In this document: positions 16,458 through 23,775 of the stretch, one piece after another
How positions within the stretch are numbered: position 1 is the first letter of the stretch
How the letters are laid out: every line of letters starts with the position of its first letter
Assembly (NCBI RefSeq): GCF_020829645.1
Contig: NZ_JAIVFS010000080.1
Span: 1 to 38,019 of the forward strand
Length of the DNA: 38,019 nt
Direction of reading: 5' to 3'
Origin: Nostoc mirabile CHAB5784
GTDB taxonomy: Bacteria > Cyanobacteriota > Cyanobacteriia > Cyanobacteriales > Nostocaceae
Translations under genes and position numbers: made by a program
The notes under the pieces: model-generated
What the model saw: only the letters and a program-made list of their open reading frames with translations
The model's database searches: none
What the model was told of the DNA's origin: nothing

Positions 16458-17240
16458 ATGTACATGTCATCAACCAAAATAATCGCAACTTTTAATCAGT
16501 CAGGTGGTGCTGCTAAGACGACAATTACACACAATCTTGGGTATCACCTAGCCCAAAAACACCGTGTACTACTTGTGGATATGGACCCACAGGCATCACT
16601 AACAGCCTTTATGGGATTAGGGGAAATTAAGCTCAAAACTGAGCAAACTATTTATAGTGTGATCGCTGAAGAAACTCCCCTGTATATATGGGAAAAACCG
16701 ATTCACGGAATGCACCTTGTACCAACAAATATCCAATTAGCAGGTACAGAGCAAAAGATTTTCCATGACCTGACCATCGATAACCGTCAACGGCTCAAGT
16801 TTGCACTCTCAAATGTACTTGACCAGTATGATTATATTTTGATTGATTGTCCGCCTTCTCTAGGAATACTAAGCATTATGAGCTTAGTAGCTGCTTCACA
16901 CGTTATTATTCCTGTTGAAACACAGTATAAGTGCTATCTTGGCACTAACCAATTGCTAGAAACGATCGCCAGGCTCAAAAAAGGAGGACACCAGAAATTA
17001 CAAATTGCCTGTATAATTCCAACCAAATACGATAATCGTAATCTTCAAGATACAGGAATATTGGAAGAGATTAAACAACAGGTTGAAGGACGCATCCATG
17101 TCACTGCTCCAATTCCTAAATCAACAGCTTTTCCTGACGCGACCCAGGCACATCTACCACTTGCACTCCACAAGAAAAACCACCCCGCAGTTAGCATACT
17201 CGAAGAAATTACAAAATATATCACTCAACCTCAACTATGA
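16458..17240 (+). CDS. parA: Plasmid partition ATPase ParA
   Basis: ParA forms ATP-dependent gradients on the nucleoid that move ParB-centromere complexes. 260 residues from the ATG at 16458. P-loop FNQSGGAAKTTITHNLGYHL, Walker A' VLLVDMDPQASLT, Walker B YILIDCPPSLGILS, and the VIIPVETQYKCYLGTNQLLE segment. In the deviant Walker A motif (usually KGGxGKT) the signature first lysine is a serine (SGGAAKT). Upstream in-frame sequence is the tandem repeat, so the later ATG is preferred to the GTG at 16389. The stop overlaps the parB start (ATGA). Confidence 0.92.
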   Translation: MYMSSTKIIATFNQSGGAAKTTITHNLGYHLAQKHRVLLVDMDPQASLTAFMGLGEIKLKTEQTIYSVIAEETPLYIWEKPIHGMHLVPTNIQLAGTEQKIFHDLTIDNRQRLKFALSNVLDQYDYILIDCPPSLGILSIMSLVAASHVIIPVETQYKCYLGTNQLLETIARLKKGGHQKLQIACIIPTKYDNRNLQDTGILEEIKQQVEGRIHVTAPIPKSTAFPDATQAHLPLALHKKNHPAVSILEEITKYITQPQL

Positions 17241-18226
17241 GCCAAAAACGCGAACTAGAAAAACTCACCGGACTCGATAATTTATTTGGAGATGAAGAGG
17301 AGCAACTCTTATCTGAAACCACTTTACCAATATCCGCAATTATCCTCCCGCCTAGCCAACCCCGTCGTTATTTCGATCCCAAAAAACTTCAATCCCTCGC
17401 CGATAGTATCAAGCAAGAGGGTTTACTTGAACCTATTCTTGTCCGACCAGTTGGTGAACTAAACACCACTGTACTCAAGTCAGGAGTTATACCGACGCAA
17501 TTAGCTTATGAACTCATCGCTGGTGAGCGCCGTATCGAAGCTTCTAAACTTGCTGAAAAAACAGATATTCGTGTCCACATTATTAACTGTGACGAGAAAA
17601 CAGCACGCAAACTCAGACTTATAGAAAATCTCCAACGAGAAGACCTTAACGCCTTTGAGGAAACTATCGGTATCCTTGATTTTATTTCTAGTGAGTTAGA
17701 AGTTGAGTCAAATACAGCTGTGTCTCTCCTATATCAGATGAATAATGAGACAAAAGGAAATTCTAACCATAACGTTATGGTTAGTGAAGAAGCACTTGTT
17801 ATACAAACAATATTCCTCCAGATAGGCAAGATATCTTGGGAATCGTTTGTATCCAACCGCCTTCCTCTACTCAAACTTCCTCAAGATATCCAAATCACCC
17901 TTGAAAAGGGTCAAATCGAGTACACAAAAGCACAAGTGATTGCACGTGTCAAGGATAATGAAAAGCGGCAAAATATTTTAAAAAAAGCTATTAAAGAAAA
18001 TCTGTCATTATCTGCAATCAAAGAGCTAGTGGGGGATATTCTCCAAATTCAATCAGAAAACAAGCCGCAGTCTCCCCAGCAACAAAATAAAGAAAGAGCA
18101 AGCAAAATATACAAATCACTGCTTAAGAGCAAAATCTGGGATGACGAGAAAAAAGTAAAAAAAGTTAATCGTCTTTTTGACCAAATTGAAGCACTTTTAG
18201 AAGAAAAAAAGGAGGATGCTTCTTAG
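17237..18226 (+). CDS. parB: Plasmid partition protein ParB
   Basis: ParB binds the plasmid centromere, loads as a CTP-dependent clamp and engages ParA. 329 residues. The N-terminal domain has SQPRRYFDPKKLQSLADSIKQEG, the CTP-binding ELIAGERRIEASKLA and ENLQREDLNAFEE boxes. The central HTH region is expanded (VSLLYQMNNETKGNSNHNVMVSEEA...) compared with standard ParB, and this expansion is encoded over a 22-bp perfect palindrome. The C-terminus is Lys/Glu-rich and helical, fitting dimerisation. It overlaps parA by 4 nt, so it is coupled and co-transcribed. Confidence 0.9.
   Translation: MSQKRELEKLTGLDNLFGDEEEQLLSETTLPISAIILPPSQPRRYFDPKKLQSLADSIKQEGLLEPILVRPVGELNTTVLKSGVIPTQLAYELIAGERRIEASKLAEKTDIRVHIINCDEKTARKLRLIENLQREDLNAFEETIGILDFISSELEVESNTAVSLLYQMNNETKGNSNHNVMVSEEALVIQTIFLQIGKISWESFVSNRLPLLKLPQDIQITLEKGQIEYTKAQVIARVKDNEKRQNILKKAIKENLSLSAIKELVGDILQIQSENKPQSPQQQNKERASKIYKSLLKSKIWDDEKKVKKVNRLFDQIEALLEEKKEDAS
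17763..17784. other. 22-bp perfect palindrome inside parB (candidate centromere)
   Basis: The half-site CTAACCATAAC is followed directly by its exact complement GTTATGGTTAG. An uninterrupted 22-bp palindrome is unlikely by chance. It lies in the unconserved, asparagine-rich insert of ParB, where the protein would tolerate it. Palindromic parS sites are commonly close to or inside parAB. Function is inferred. Confidence 0.6.
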
Positions 18227-18276
18227 CTCGACTTGATAATTTCAGTCAGTTCAGGTGACATCTAAAAAATGCTTGT

Positions 18277-18366
18277 TTAATTTTTAAAAGTTTTGGTTTT
18301 AAACAGCCGCATTCCATTTGCAGTCACCAATAGGGAAGTTCCTGTATCAGCTAAGACAGCGATCGC
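18277..18366 (-). pseudogene. C-terminal relic of a heavy-metal P-type ATPase
   Basis: The minus strand reads AIAVLADTGTSLLVTANG followed by MRLFK and a stop, matching the last transmembrane helix and end of ZntA/CadA-type metal exporters. Only about 30 codons remain. The neighbouring sequence is not ATPase-like, so the gene has been destroyed, probably when the rph region arrived. Confidence 0.65.
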
Positions 18367-18490
18367 AACCAATAGCTCTTGACCCTGTTCAATATTTCGC
18401 TGCCAAAGAAAATCAAGACTTAGGAGTAGTCAAATCCATACGAAAGCCAGTCTCAATCGCTGGATTTGTCTCCTTTTCCTGCACCCTCGC

Positions 18491-18527
18491 AGACATTAGT
18501 GCAATTATCTTAACCTCTCACGAATGC
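18491..18527 (+). repeat. 37-nt segment repeated at 2414-2450
   Basis: 33 of 37 positions match the copy at 2414-2450. It reads LADISAIILTSHEC in one frame. It lies in the stretch 18370-18600 between the ATPase relic and rph, where the open plus frame (18318-18602) is not a convincing gene. Confidence 0.55.
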
Positions 18528-18596
18528 CCTGATTGGGCCGCCTTCCTAGCTTTCATCTTTTATTTAGCTCCCCAGGAGGAAGCAACATCTTCCCCA

Positions 18597-21212
18597 TTAT
18601 AGGATTTCTACATACCCTTCTGTTCCATGTACGCGAATTTGTTGCCCATCTTTTATCAGTTTAGTAGCATTTTCTACTCCGACAACTGCCGATAAGCCAT
18701 ATTCACGTGCAATAACTGCTCCATGAGTCATCAGTCCACCAACTTCGGTGACTAGACCTTTTATGGATACAAATAATGGTGTCCAGCTAGGGTCAGTAAA
18801 GGAGGTGACTAATATATCTCCATCTTCTAGATCAGCATCTTCCATGTTTAGGATGACACGTGCTCGTCCCTCTATAACTCCGGAAGAAACAGGTAGACCT
18901 ACAATCGCTTCGGCTGGGAGATTTTCTCGTTTGTACTCACCTGTAATGATTTTACCATCAGACGCGATCACACGTGGGGGAGTTAGTTTTTCATATAATT
19001 TGTACTCGTCTTTTCGTTTGCTGATGAGCTGGTAATCCAGTTTATTTGTGAGTACGACAGAGCGAAGTTCTTCAAAAGTGAGATAGTATATATCTTCTTT
19101 TTCATGAATAACGTTGGCTTGTACGAGTTGTTCGGCTTCTTTCAGTAAAGCCTGCTTATAAACGAAGTAGCGACTAACTATGCCGTATTTTGGATATTCA
19201 CGATAACCAATGAAATTCCGGTAATGACCGATCATTCGTTTTGTTTCTTCGGCTTTTTGTTCACCATCCGGTAATTGCTTCAACCGCTCTAATAATTCTT
19301 GTTCTTTTTGCAAAGCTGACTGTCGCCCTTGCTCAAATTTGCGATCGCCAGCACCAGGCTCAAAGTTTTTGATATTACTGAGAATTATGGGGACAAGCGT
19401 CATGGGTTTTTCGCTCCAACGAGGTCTTGTAATATCGATTTCCCCGGCACATCGCATTCCGTATTTGTTTAGATAAGCATAGATAGCGTCTTGGGTTTCC
19501 TGTCCACCATCAAACTTAATCAGTTCATCCAGAAAGTTGTCCTCTTTTACCTGTTGTAAATACTCAATCACATCCGGGTAAGGGCGAATCGCATCTGCGA
19601 CATCCAATAGCGCCAGACCCATGGACGAAGTAATATTGTTAGATACCGATTGAGAAAGCGTGTCTGCTGCGTTTTTCTCACCTAACCACTCCATCATTTT
19701 TTCATTGATCCAGGATGAAGCGTTCACACCAGTCATAATCACACCAAAACTTTGTGTATCAGATGACCTCTTCTTTAGTTGCTGGATGTCTTCCAGGATA
19801 AAATCAAATAGATCCGATCCTGATTTCGTTTGGATGTTTTGTTTTAACTCTTCTACCGATGTTTCACTACGCTGGATAAACTCACCCACGATCGCCGGAT
19901 CGTACTCTTTTAGTGTTTGATAATCCGCAGGTGACCGACCTTTATTGCTTTTACCGGAACTTTGTTCTTGCTGATCGTCTGCTAACGACTTGATAAAATC
20001 TCCCCGCTCCAGGAGGGTTATCAATGCGTCTTTTATGAGTGGGTCGGATTTTCCTAAGACATCTACTATTATTCCTCTTCTAACAGGTGAAGCCAGTTCA
20101 TGCGTGACATCAACAAACAACCTTCCGCCAGCTTTATACATGGGGCGGGCAGCGGTTAACTGCCATAAAGATATTCCCAATGGTTTCATGGGGTCGGTCA
20201 TCATTTGCTGATGACCGACAGAGACATAGACGTGATTTTCTTGATCATTCGCTTCAGGGATGGGGTATAAAGTAGTGATTGGCCGACTCTGGACAATATA
20301 AAATGTATCATCAACCAAACACCATTCAATGTCCTGGGGGCGACTGAAATGTTCTTCGATCTTTCTGCCTATGCGCTCAAGCTGTAAAATCTGCTCATCC
20401 GTCAGCGCTTGCCTATTCTGTCTCTCAGGCTCAATCTCCTGTGATTTCGTACCGCCATCTTTTAAGGCGTAAATAGCCAGTTTTTTGGTGGATATCTTCT
20501 TATCAATAACCTTGCCGTTGCACACTTTATAGATATCAGCATTCACCAGGCCGGAGACGATGGCCTCGCCAAGTCCGAAACTGGCATCAATGGATAACAC
20601 TTTCCTGTTAGAAGTGACGGGATCGGCAGTAAACAAAATTCCTGCCACCTGCGGAAAGACCATCTTCTGAACCACCACAGACAGGTGGACTTGACGGTGG
20701 TCGAAGCCGTTTTGCAGGCGGTAAATTACTGCCCTCTCGGTAAATAGCGATGCCCAGCACTTGCTGATATGCTGATAGATTGCCTCATGTCCGATAATGT
20801 TCAAATACGTATCCTGCTGGCCTGCAAAGGAGGCCGTTGGTAAATCCTCAGCTGTGGCGCTGGATCGTACTGCATAGGCATTTTTTTCTCCAAACCTGGA
20901 GAGAAGGCGGGCGATCGCTTCATTAATGTCTTGAGGAATGGCTATGCCTTCGATGAAAGAGCGAATCTCACTGCTAAGTTCACCGATTTTATCCCGGTCT
21001 TCCACCAATAGATGCGATAACTGATCGAGTAATTCGTTAATCGACGACGTTTCCCCAATGATTCTTTTAAAGGCTTCAGTAGAAATACAAAAGCCATCTG
21101 GTACGCGGATTCCTTCAATCTTGGATAGTTCCCCCAGGTTCGCGCCTTTACCCCCAACAACCGTGATTTTTGTTTTGTCAATATCTTGAAAACCAAGCAC
21201 AAATGAACTCAT
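18597..21212 (-). CDS. rph: Rifampin phosphotransferase (PEP-synthase-like)
   Basis: Inactivates rifamycins by ATP-dependent phosphorylation, releasing AMP and phosphate. 871 residues, the usual length. The ATP-grasp domain (about 1-315) starts VVGGKGANLGELSKI and includes AVRSSATAEDLPTASFAGQ, FTADPVTSNRK and DIEWCLVDDTFYIVQSRPIT. A central rifampin-binding part follows (about 325-755). The C-terminal swivelling domain has the phosphocarrier His in GGLMTHGAVIAREYG (about H830). It is much closer in wording to Bacillus-type Rph than to cyanobacterial PEP synthase, and it is preceded by a strong Bacillus-like ribosome binding site (AAAGGAGGG), so recent transfer from Firmicutes is likely. It follows two integron cassettes in the same direction. 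True PEP synthase is less likely given the length and the central domain. Confidence 0.85.
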   Translation of the reverse strand: MSSFVLGFQDIDKTKITVVGGKGANLGELSKIEGIRVPDGFCISTEAFKRIIGETSSINELLDQLSHLLVEDRDKIGELSSEIRSFIEGIAIPQDINEAIARLLSRFGEKNAYAVRSSATAEDLPTASFAGQQDTYLNIIGHEAIYQHISKCWASLFTERAVIYRLQNGFDHRQVHLSVVVQKMVFPQVAGILFTADPVTSNRKVLSIDASFGLGEAIVSGLVNADIYKVCNGKVIDKKISTKKLAIYALKDGGTKSQEIEPERQNRQALTDEQILQLERIGRKIEEHFSRPQDIEWCLVDDTFYIVQSRPITTLYPIPEANDQENHVYVSVGHQQMMTDPMKPLGISLWQLTAARPMYKAGGRLFVDVTHELASPVRRGIIVDVLGKSDPLIKDALITLLERGDFIKSLADDQQEQSSGKSNKGRSPADYQTLKEYDPAIVGEFIQRSETSVEELKQNIQTKSGSDLFDFILEDIQQLKKRSSDTQSFGVIMTGVNASSWINEKMMEWLGEKNAADTLSQSVSNNITSSMGLALLDVADAIRPYPDVIEYLQQVKEDNFLDELIKFDGGQETQDAIYAYLNKYGMRCAGEIDITRPRWSEKPMTLVPIILSNIKNFEPGAGDRKFEQGRQSALQKEQELLERLKQLPDGEQKAEETKRMIGHYRNFIGYREYPKYGIVSRYFVYKQALLKEAEQLVQANVIHEKEDIYYLTFEELRSVVLTNKLDYQLISKRKDEYKLYEKLTPPRVIASDGKIITGEYKRENLPAEAIVGLPVSSGVIEGRARVILNMEDADLEDGDILVTSFTDPSWTPLFVSIKGLVTEVGGLMTHGAVIAREYGLSAVVGVENATKLIKDGQQIRVHGTEGYVEIL

Positions 21213-21242
21213 CAGTTTCCCTCCTTTGGCAATTCATACTAC

Positions 21243-21321
21243 GCTTGCAATCAGCGGCGGCAAACAGCCTCTGCATCACAACCAGGATCTTCAACAGTCC
21301 GCTGCATTGCAATTGTTAGGC
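21243..21321 (-). other. Integron attC site of the DHFR-family cassette (3' half degenerate)
   Basis: Read on the minus strand: R'' core GCCTAAC, which overlaps the stop of the reductase gene, then arm TTGCAATGCAGCGG pairing with CCGCTGATTGCAA with a single unpaired G, the hallmark extrahelical base of attC. The final GTTRRRY core is missing (GCGTAGT instead), at the junction with rph. Confidence 0.7.
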
Positions 21322-21888
21322 GGCTCCACTCACACCGCCTTTGTGTACTTCATAGCGCAACTCAGCCATGCCAGCACCCATCTGATGAACAGACACTAGG
21401 CGCAGAACTGGGCTTAACACTCTGCGAGGGAATAGCGGCTTACCCTTGCCGAGGGTGGCCGAGCCAACCTGGATGATCAGCTCATCCAGTAAACCAGCAT
21501 CGTAGAACTGACCAGCCAGATCTCCGCCTCCAACTATCCAGATGTTTTTGGTGTCGGCAGCAGCTCGCATTTCAGTGTGGGCGTGGTGTATATCTCCATT
21601 GACGAATCGGATGTTCGCACCTTCGATTATTGTCAGCTTGCGACTAGAGAATATCCAGGCTGGCTGAGTGTATGGCCACGCAAAGCCAGTCTCAGTGGCA
21701 ACCTTTTGGGCGTTGCGTACCATCCACTTGTAAGTTGCTGATCCCATTGCCAACGCACCCACATCTGAAATGAACTCTGAATAGCTGGAGTCATTCAGAT
21801 CACCAAGCGGAAACAGCCAATCTAGTGAGTCATTCTCAGTAGCAATGAAGCCATCAAGACTTGTCGCTGTGAAGTACTGAGTTTTCAT
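21316..21888 (-). CDS. Dihydrofolate-reductase-like (RibD C-terminal family) protein, integron cassette
   Basis: 190 residues of the DHFR/RibD_C fold. N-terminal TQYFTATSLDGFIATENDSLDWL, ALAMGSATYKWM, WIFSSRK, the NAD(P)-binding IWIVGGGDLAGQFYDAGLLDELIIQVG, and GKPLFPR. It may reduce a pterin or another small substrate; trimethoprim resistance cannot be asserted. The start is MKTQYF at 21888; an upstream Met adds four residues. It is flanked by attC sites on both sides and the stop codon lies inside its own attC core, as in true cassettes. The 5' boundary GTTAGGCG complements its own R'' core (GCCTAAC). Confidence 0.85.
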   Translation of the reverse strand: MKTQYFTATSLDGFIATENDSLDWLFPLGDLNDSSYSEFISDVGALAMGSATYKWMVRNAQKVATETGFAWPYTQPAWIFSSRKLTIIEGANIRFVNGDIHHAHTEMRAAADTKNIWIVGGGDLAGQFYDAGLLDELIIQVGSATLGKGKPLFPRRVLSPVLRLVSVHQMGAGMAELRYEVHKGGVSGAA

Positions 21889-21921
21889 TTTTGTATGCAA
21901 CTCCTAAATATGACTTCAAGC

Positions 21922-22008
21922 GCCTAACGTTCCGGTTGAGCGGCTGCTAGTAACCTTTGCATCCAAACTAAGATTTTTCGATAGTCCGCTCCAACCGGGT
22001 TGTTATAC
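21922..22008 (-). other. Integron attC site of the VOC cassette
   Basis: About 87 bp. On the minus strand: R'' core GGCGTATAAC, arm CCGGTTGGAGCGG, spacer, arm CCGCTCAACCGG (complementary with one extrahelical G), and R' core GTTAGGC. The R'' core is the exact complement of the boundary GTTATACGCC on the far side of the VOC gene, as cassette circularisation predicts. Confidence 0.82.
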
Positions 22009-22081
22009 GCCAATGAAAGTATCCCAACAGCCGTTCGCTTGCTACAAGGCAAGTGCTCTTCTGCACCTATACGGGAACGCT

Positions 22082-22519
22082 TTACGCGAGCTGCTCGGCG
22101 AGCCCGATGAGAAGTCCTTCGGGGCCGCGGATATAGCAGAGCCGATACGCGTCTTCGTACTGGACTACTTCGCCGACGAGCTGCGCGCCGAGCTTCTGAA
22201 GCCTGGCGAGCGTCTCGTCGATGTCGTTCACAGTGAACATGACGCGTAGGTAGCCGAGCGCGTTCACCGGGGCGTTCCGGTGATCGGCGACTACAGGCGG
22301 GGTGAGAAATCGCGAGATCTCGAGCCGGCTGTGGCCGTCGGGGGTGACCATCATCGCGATCTCAACGCGCTGGAGACCTAGTCCGGTGACGCGCCCGGCC
22401 CATTCTCCTTCGATCGTGGTTCGCCCTTCGAGCTTCATGCCAAGCTCGGCGAAAAAAGAGATGGCGGCATCGAGGGACTCTACCACAATGCCGACGTTGT
22501 CCATGCGCTTAAGAGCCAT
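22082..22519 (-). CDS. VOC/glyoxalase-family protein, integron cassette
   Basis: About 145 residues of the vicinal-oxygen-chelate fold: MDNVGIVVESLDAAISFFAELGMKLEGR, RVEIAMMVTPDGHSRLEISRFLTP, LRVMFTVNDIDETLARLQKLGAQLV and CYIRGPEGLLIGLAEQL. Such proteins bind metals and act on, or sequester, glutathione, antibiotics or dioxygenase substrates; the substrate here is unknown. The start at 22519 follows GAGAAG and matches the fold start; 15 extra upstream codons run toward the cassette boundary. It is markedly GC-richer than the plasmid backbone. It is a complete cassette, with the 5' boundary at 22571-22580 and attC at 21922-22008. Confidence 0.87.
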   Translation of the reverse strand: MALKRMDNVGIVVESLDAAISFFAELGMKLEGRTTIEGEWAGRVTGLGLQRVEIAMMVTPDGHSRLEISRFLTPPVVADHRNAPVNALGYLRVMFTVNDIDETLARLQKLGAQLVGEVVQYEDAYRLCYIRGPEGLLIGLAEQLA

Positions 22520-22570
22520 ATCATTTCTTCTCATTGTTGACCAGAAACGTCCGGCATTTGCCATTCACAT

Positions 22571-22580
22571 GGCGTATAAC
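22571..22580 (-). other. 5' recombination boundary of the VOC cassette
   Basis: Minus strand GTTATACGCC, an inverse copy of the R'' core at 22002-22011. It marks where the cassette joined the previous attC or a plasmid site; upstream sequence has only a weak AT-rich inverted repeat, so no full attI or attC remains. Confidence 0.65.
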
Positions 22581-22742
22581 AATTTTTTATTGTACAGAGT
22601 TTTACTGTAGATCCTCCTATCGAGGCTGAATGAACGCTGAAAATTTTTGAAAACAGGATAGTAGCGGAGGCGTTAGCATTCATTTCCAATTTAAGATTGT
22701 TATTTTTTACACGGACTTACATCCAAATAAAGAAGAGAAAGC

Positions 22743-22756
22743 ACTATAGCTGACGC
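22743..22756 (+). promoter_or_regulatory. Shared upstream element, divergent copy
   Basis: ACTATAGCTGACGC resembles the 17-nt elements at 12159 and 23201 (12 of 14 positions) and lies 42 nt before the next start codon. Confidence 0.45.
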
Positions 22757-22798
22757 TCAAATCCTTAAGAAGTAACTCTCACATAGGAGATAAAAATT

Positions 22799-23140
22799 AT
22801 GGCTACTAAAACAAAAAAAGTTAGTTTAATTGATGACAACGCAATGGGTATTTACCGAATTGCTTCCTACAACGAGCACAAGTTTAATGCAGTCTACTAC
22901 GGGCTACAAGAAACCTGGGGTAAAACCATTCAAGCGCAATCTCAAGCTAACTGGAATAAAGCACAATGGGATGAATTCAAATCTCGATTTATTGCTACAT
23001 TTGGTACAGTTAAAAACCCCAAGTACTGTGTACAACAAATGGTTGACTATTCTATTAAGCACTTCAACAAGGGCTTAGAAGAACTACTCGAAGTCAACAA
23101 ACGTACTTGGCTACAACGCAAACGTCTATTAGCAAAATAA
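22799..23140 (+). CDS. Unknown small plasmid protein, paralogue A
   Basis: 113 residues, family unknown. Clearly paralogous to the next gene: shared pattern IDD-AM, a Tyr/Phe-rich middle, W-K--F---F---FG, the Y---Q-L/M helix, NKGLEELLEVNKRTW and a basic end. No membrane or signal segment is seen; it is mostly helical and basic. The ribosome binding site is AGGAGA, 8 nt upstream, preceded by the shared GCTGACGC element. It sits among partition genes, so a role in plasmid maintenance is possible but unproven. Confidence 0.75.
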   Translation: MATKTKKVSLIDDNAMGIYRIASYNEHKFNAVYYGLQETWGKTIQAQSQANWNKAQWDEFKSRFIATFGTVKNPKYCVQQMVDYSIKHFNKGLEELLEVNKRTWLQRKRLLAK

Positions 23141-23200
23141 TCAGAAATTATCTAATTTTACAGAAAATCTCGCTCATACAGAGTGGGATTTACTTTTTTT

Positions 23201-23217
23201 ACTAATGCTGACGCAGC
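23201..23217 (+). promoter_or_regulatory. 17-nt shared upstream element, copy 2
   Basis: Identical to 12159-12175 (before ssb). Followed 31 nt later by the ATG of paralogue B. Confidence 0.6.
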
Positions 23218-23248
23218 TAAGAGTGAAAAACTCATCTAGGAGACAACT

Positions 23249-23668
23249 ATGGCTGCTAATAAATCCACTAAATCTCAAGTTATTACAATCGATGATTCGG
23301 CAATGGAGCAATTCAAAGTTGAGTCATTCGATGTGCGTAAGTACAACACGATTTTCTATTCAATTCGTGACCTTTACGGACGCGAATCACAACGACAATT
23401 AGGGTCTGACAATTTTGACTGGAAAGCTTTTAAGACTCAGTTTGAAATCTGTTTTGGTCGTCCTGAAGATTGTCGTTACACCACAGAACAATTGCTGACT
23501 TTCGCACAAAACAAATTCAACATGGGTTTAGAAGACTTGTTGGCTTATAACCGTAAATCATGGGAGCTTCGCAAAAAACGGGAACAACAATATGCACAAA
23601 TGGAGCAAATTAACCTTGTGGTTAAGCACTCTCCAGAAATTACCAATTCTCCTGTTGATTGCTCCTAA
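23249..23668 (+). CDS. Unknown small plasmid protein, paralogue B
   Basis: 139 residues, aligned over its first 110 with the preceding gene (VITIDDSAMEQF..., DWKAFKTQFEICFG, NMGLEDLLAYNRKSW, RKKRE). It adds a 25-residue C-terminal tail (AQMEQINLVVKHSPEI...). The ribosome binding site is AGGAGA. It is separated from paralogue A by 108 nt with its own upstream element, so the pair probably has two promoters. Closed by a strong terminator shared with the convergent parM-like gene. Confidence 0.75.
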   Translation: MAANKSTKSQVITIDDSAMEQFKVESFDVRKYNTIFYSIRDLYGRESQRQLGSDNFDWKAFKTQFEICFGRPEDCRYTTEQLLTFAQNKFNMGLEDLLAYNRKSWELRKKREQQYAQMEQINLVVKHSPEITNSPVDCS

Positions 23669-23727
23669 GTATTAGCCCAACAACCATACTAAAATCAAAC
23701 GATTCAGTTAGAAAGCAACTGTTTTCT

Positions 23728-23766
23728 TAAGTGTAGTTACAAAAACTGTAACTACACTTATTTTTT
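23728..23766. terminator. Strong hairpin terminator, probably bidirectional
   Basis: TAAGTGTAGTTACA (23728-23741) and TGTAACTACACTTA (23747-23760) are perfect complements with a 5-nt loop; six T residues follow on the plus strand. It separates two convergent genes. Confidence 0.88.
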
Positions 23767-23775
23767 CTGAGTCAA

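Noticed and set aside
18318..18602. Open plus-strand frame of 94 codons between parB and rph
   Set aside because: Its first part is antisense to the ATPase relic, it starts at TTG without a ribosome site, and it runs into the rph stop. Only the short repeated segment in it looks meaningful.
18597..21212. Naming the rph product as phosphoenolpyruvate synthase
   Set aside because: The domain order is shared, but the length, central domain and Bacillus Rph-like wording fit rifampin phosphotransferase better.
21316..21888. Calling the cassette gene trimethoprim-resistance dfrA or dfrB
   Set aside because: The sequence is of the RibD C-terminal/DHFR-like family and lacks the motif set of known Dfr cassettes.
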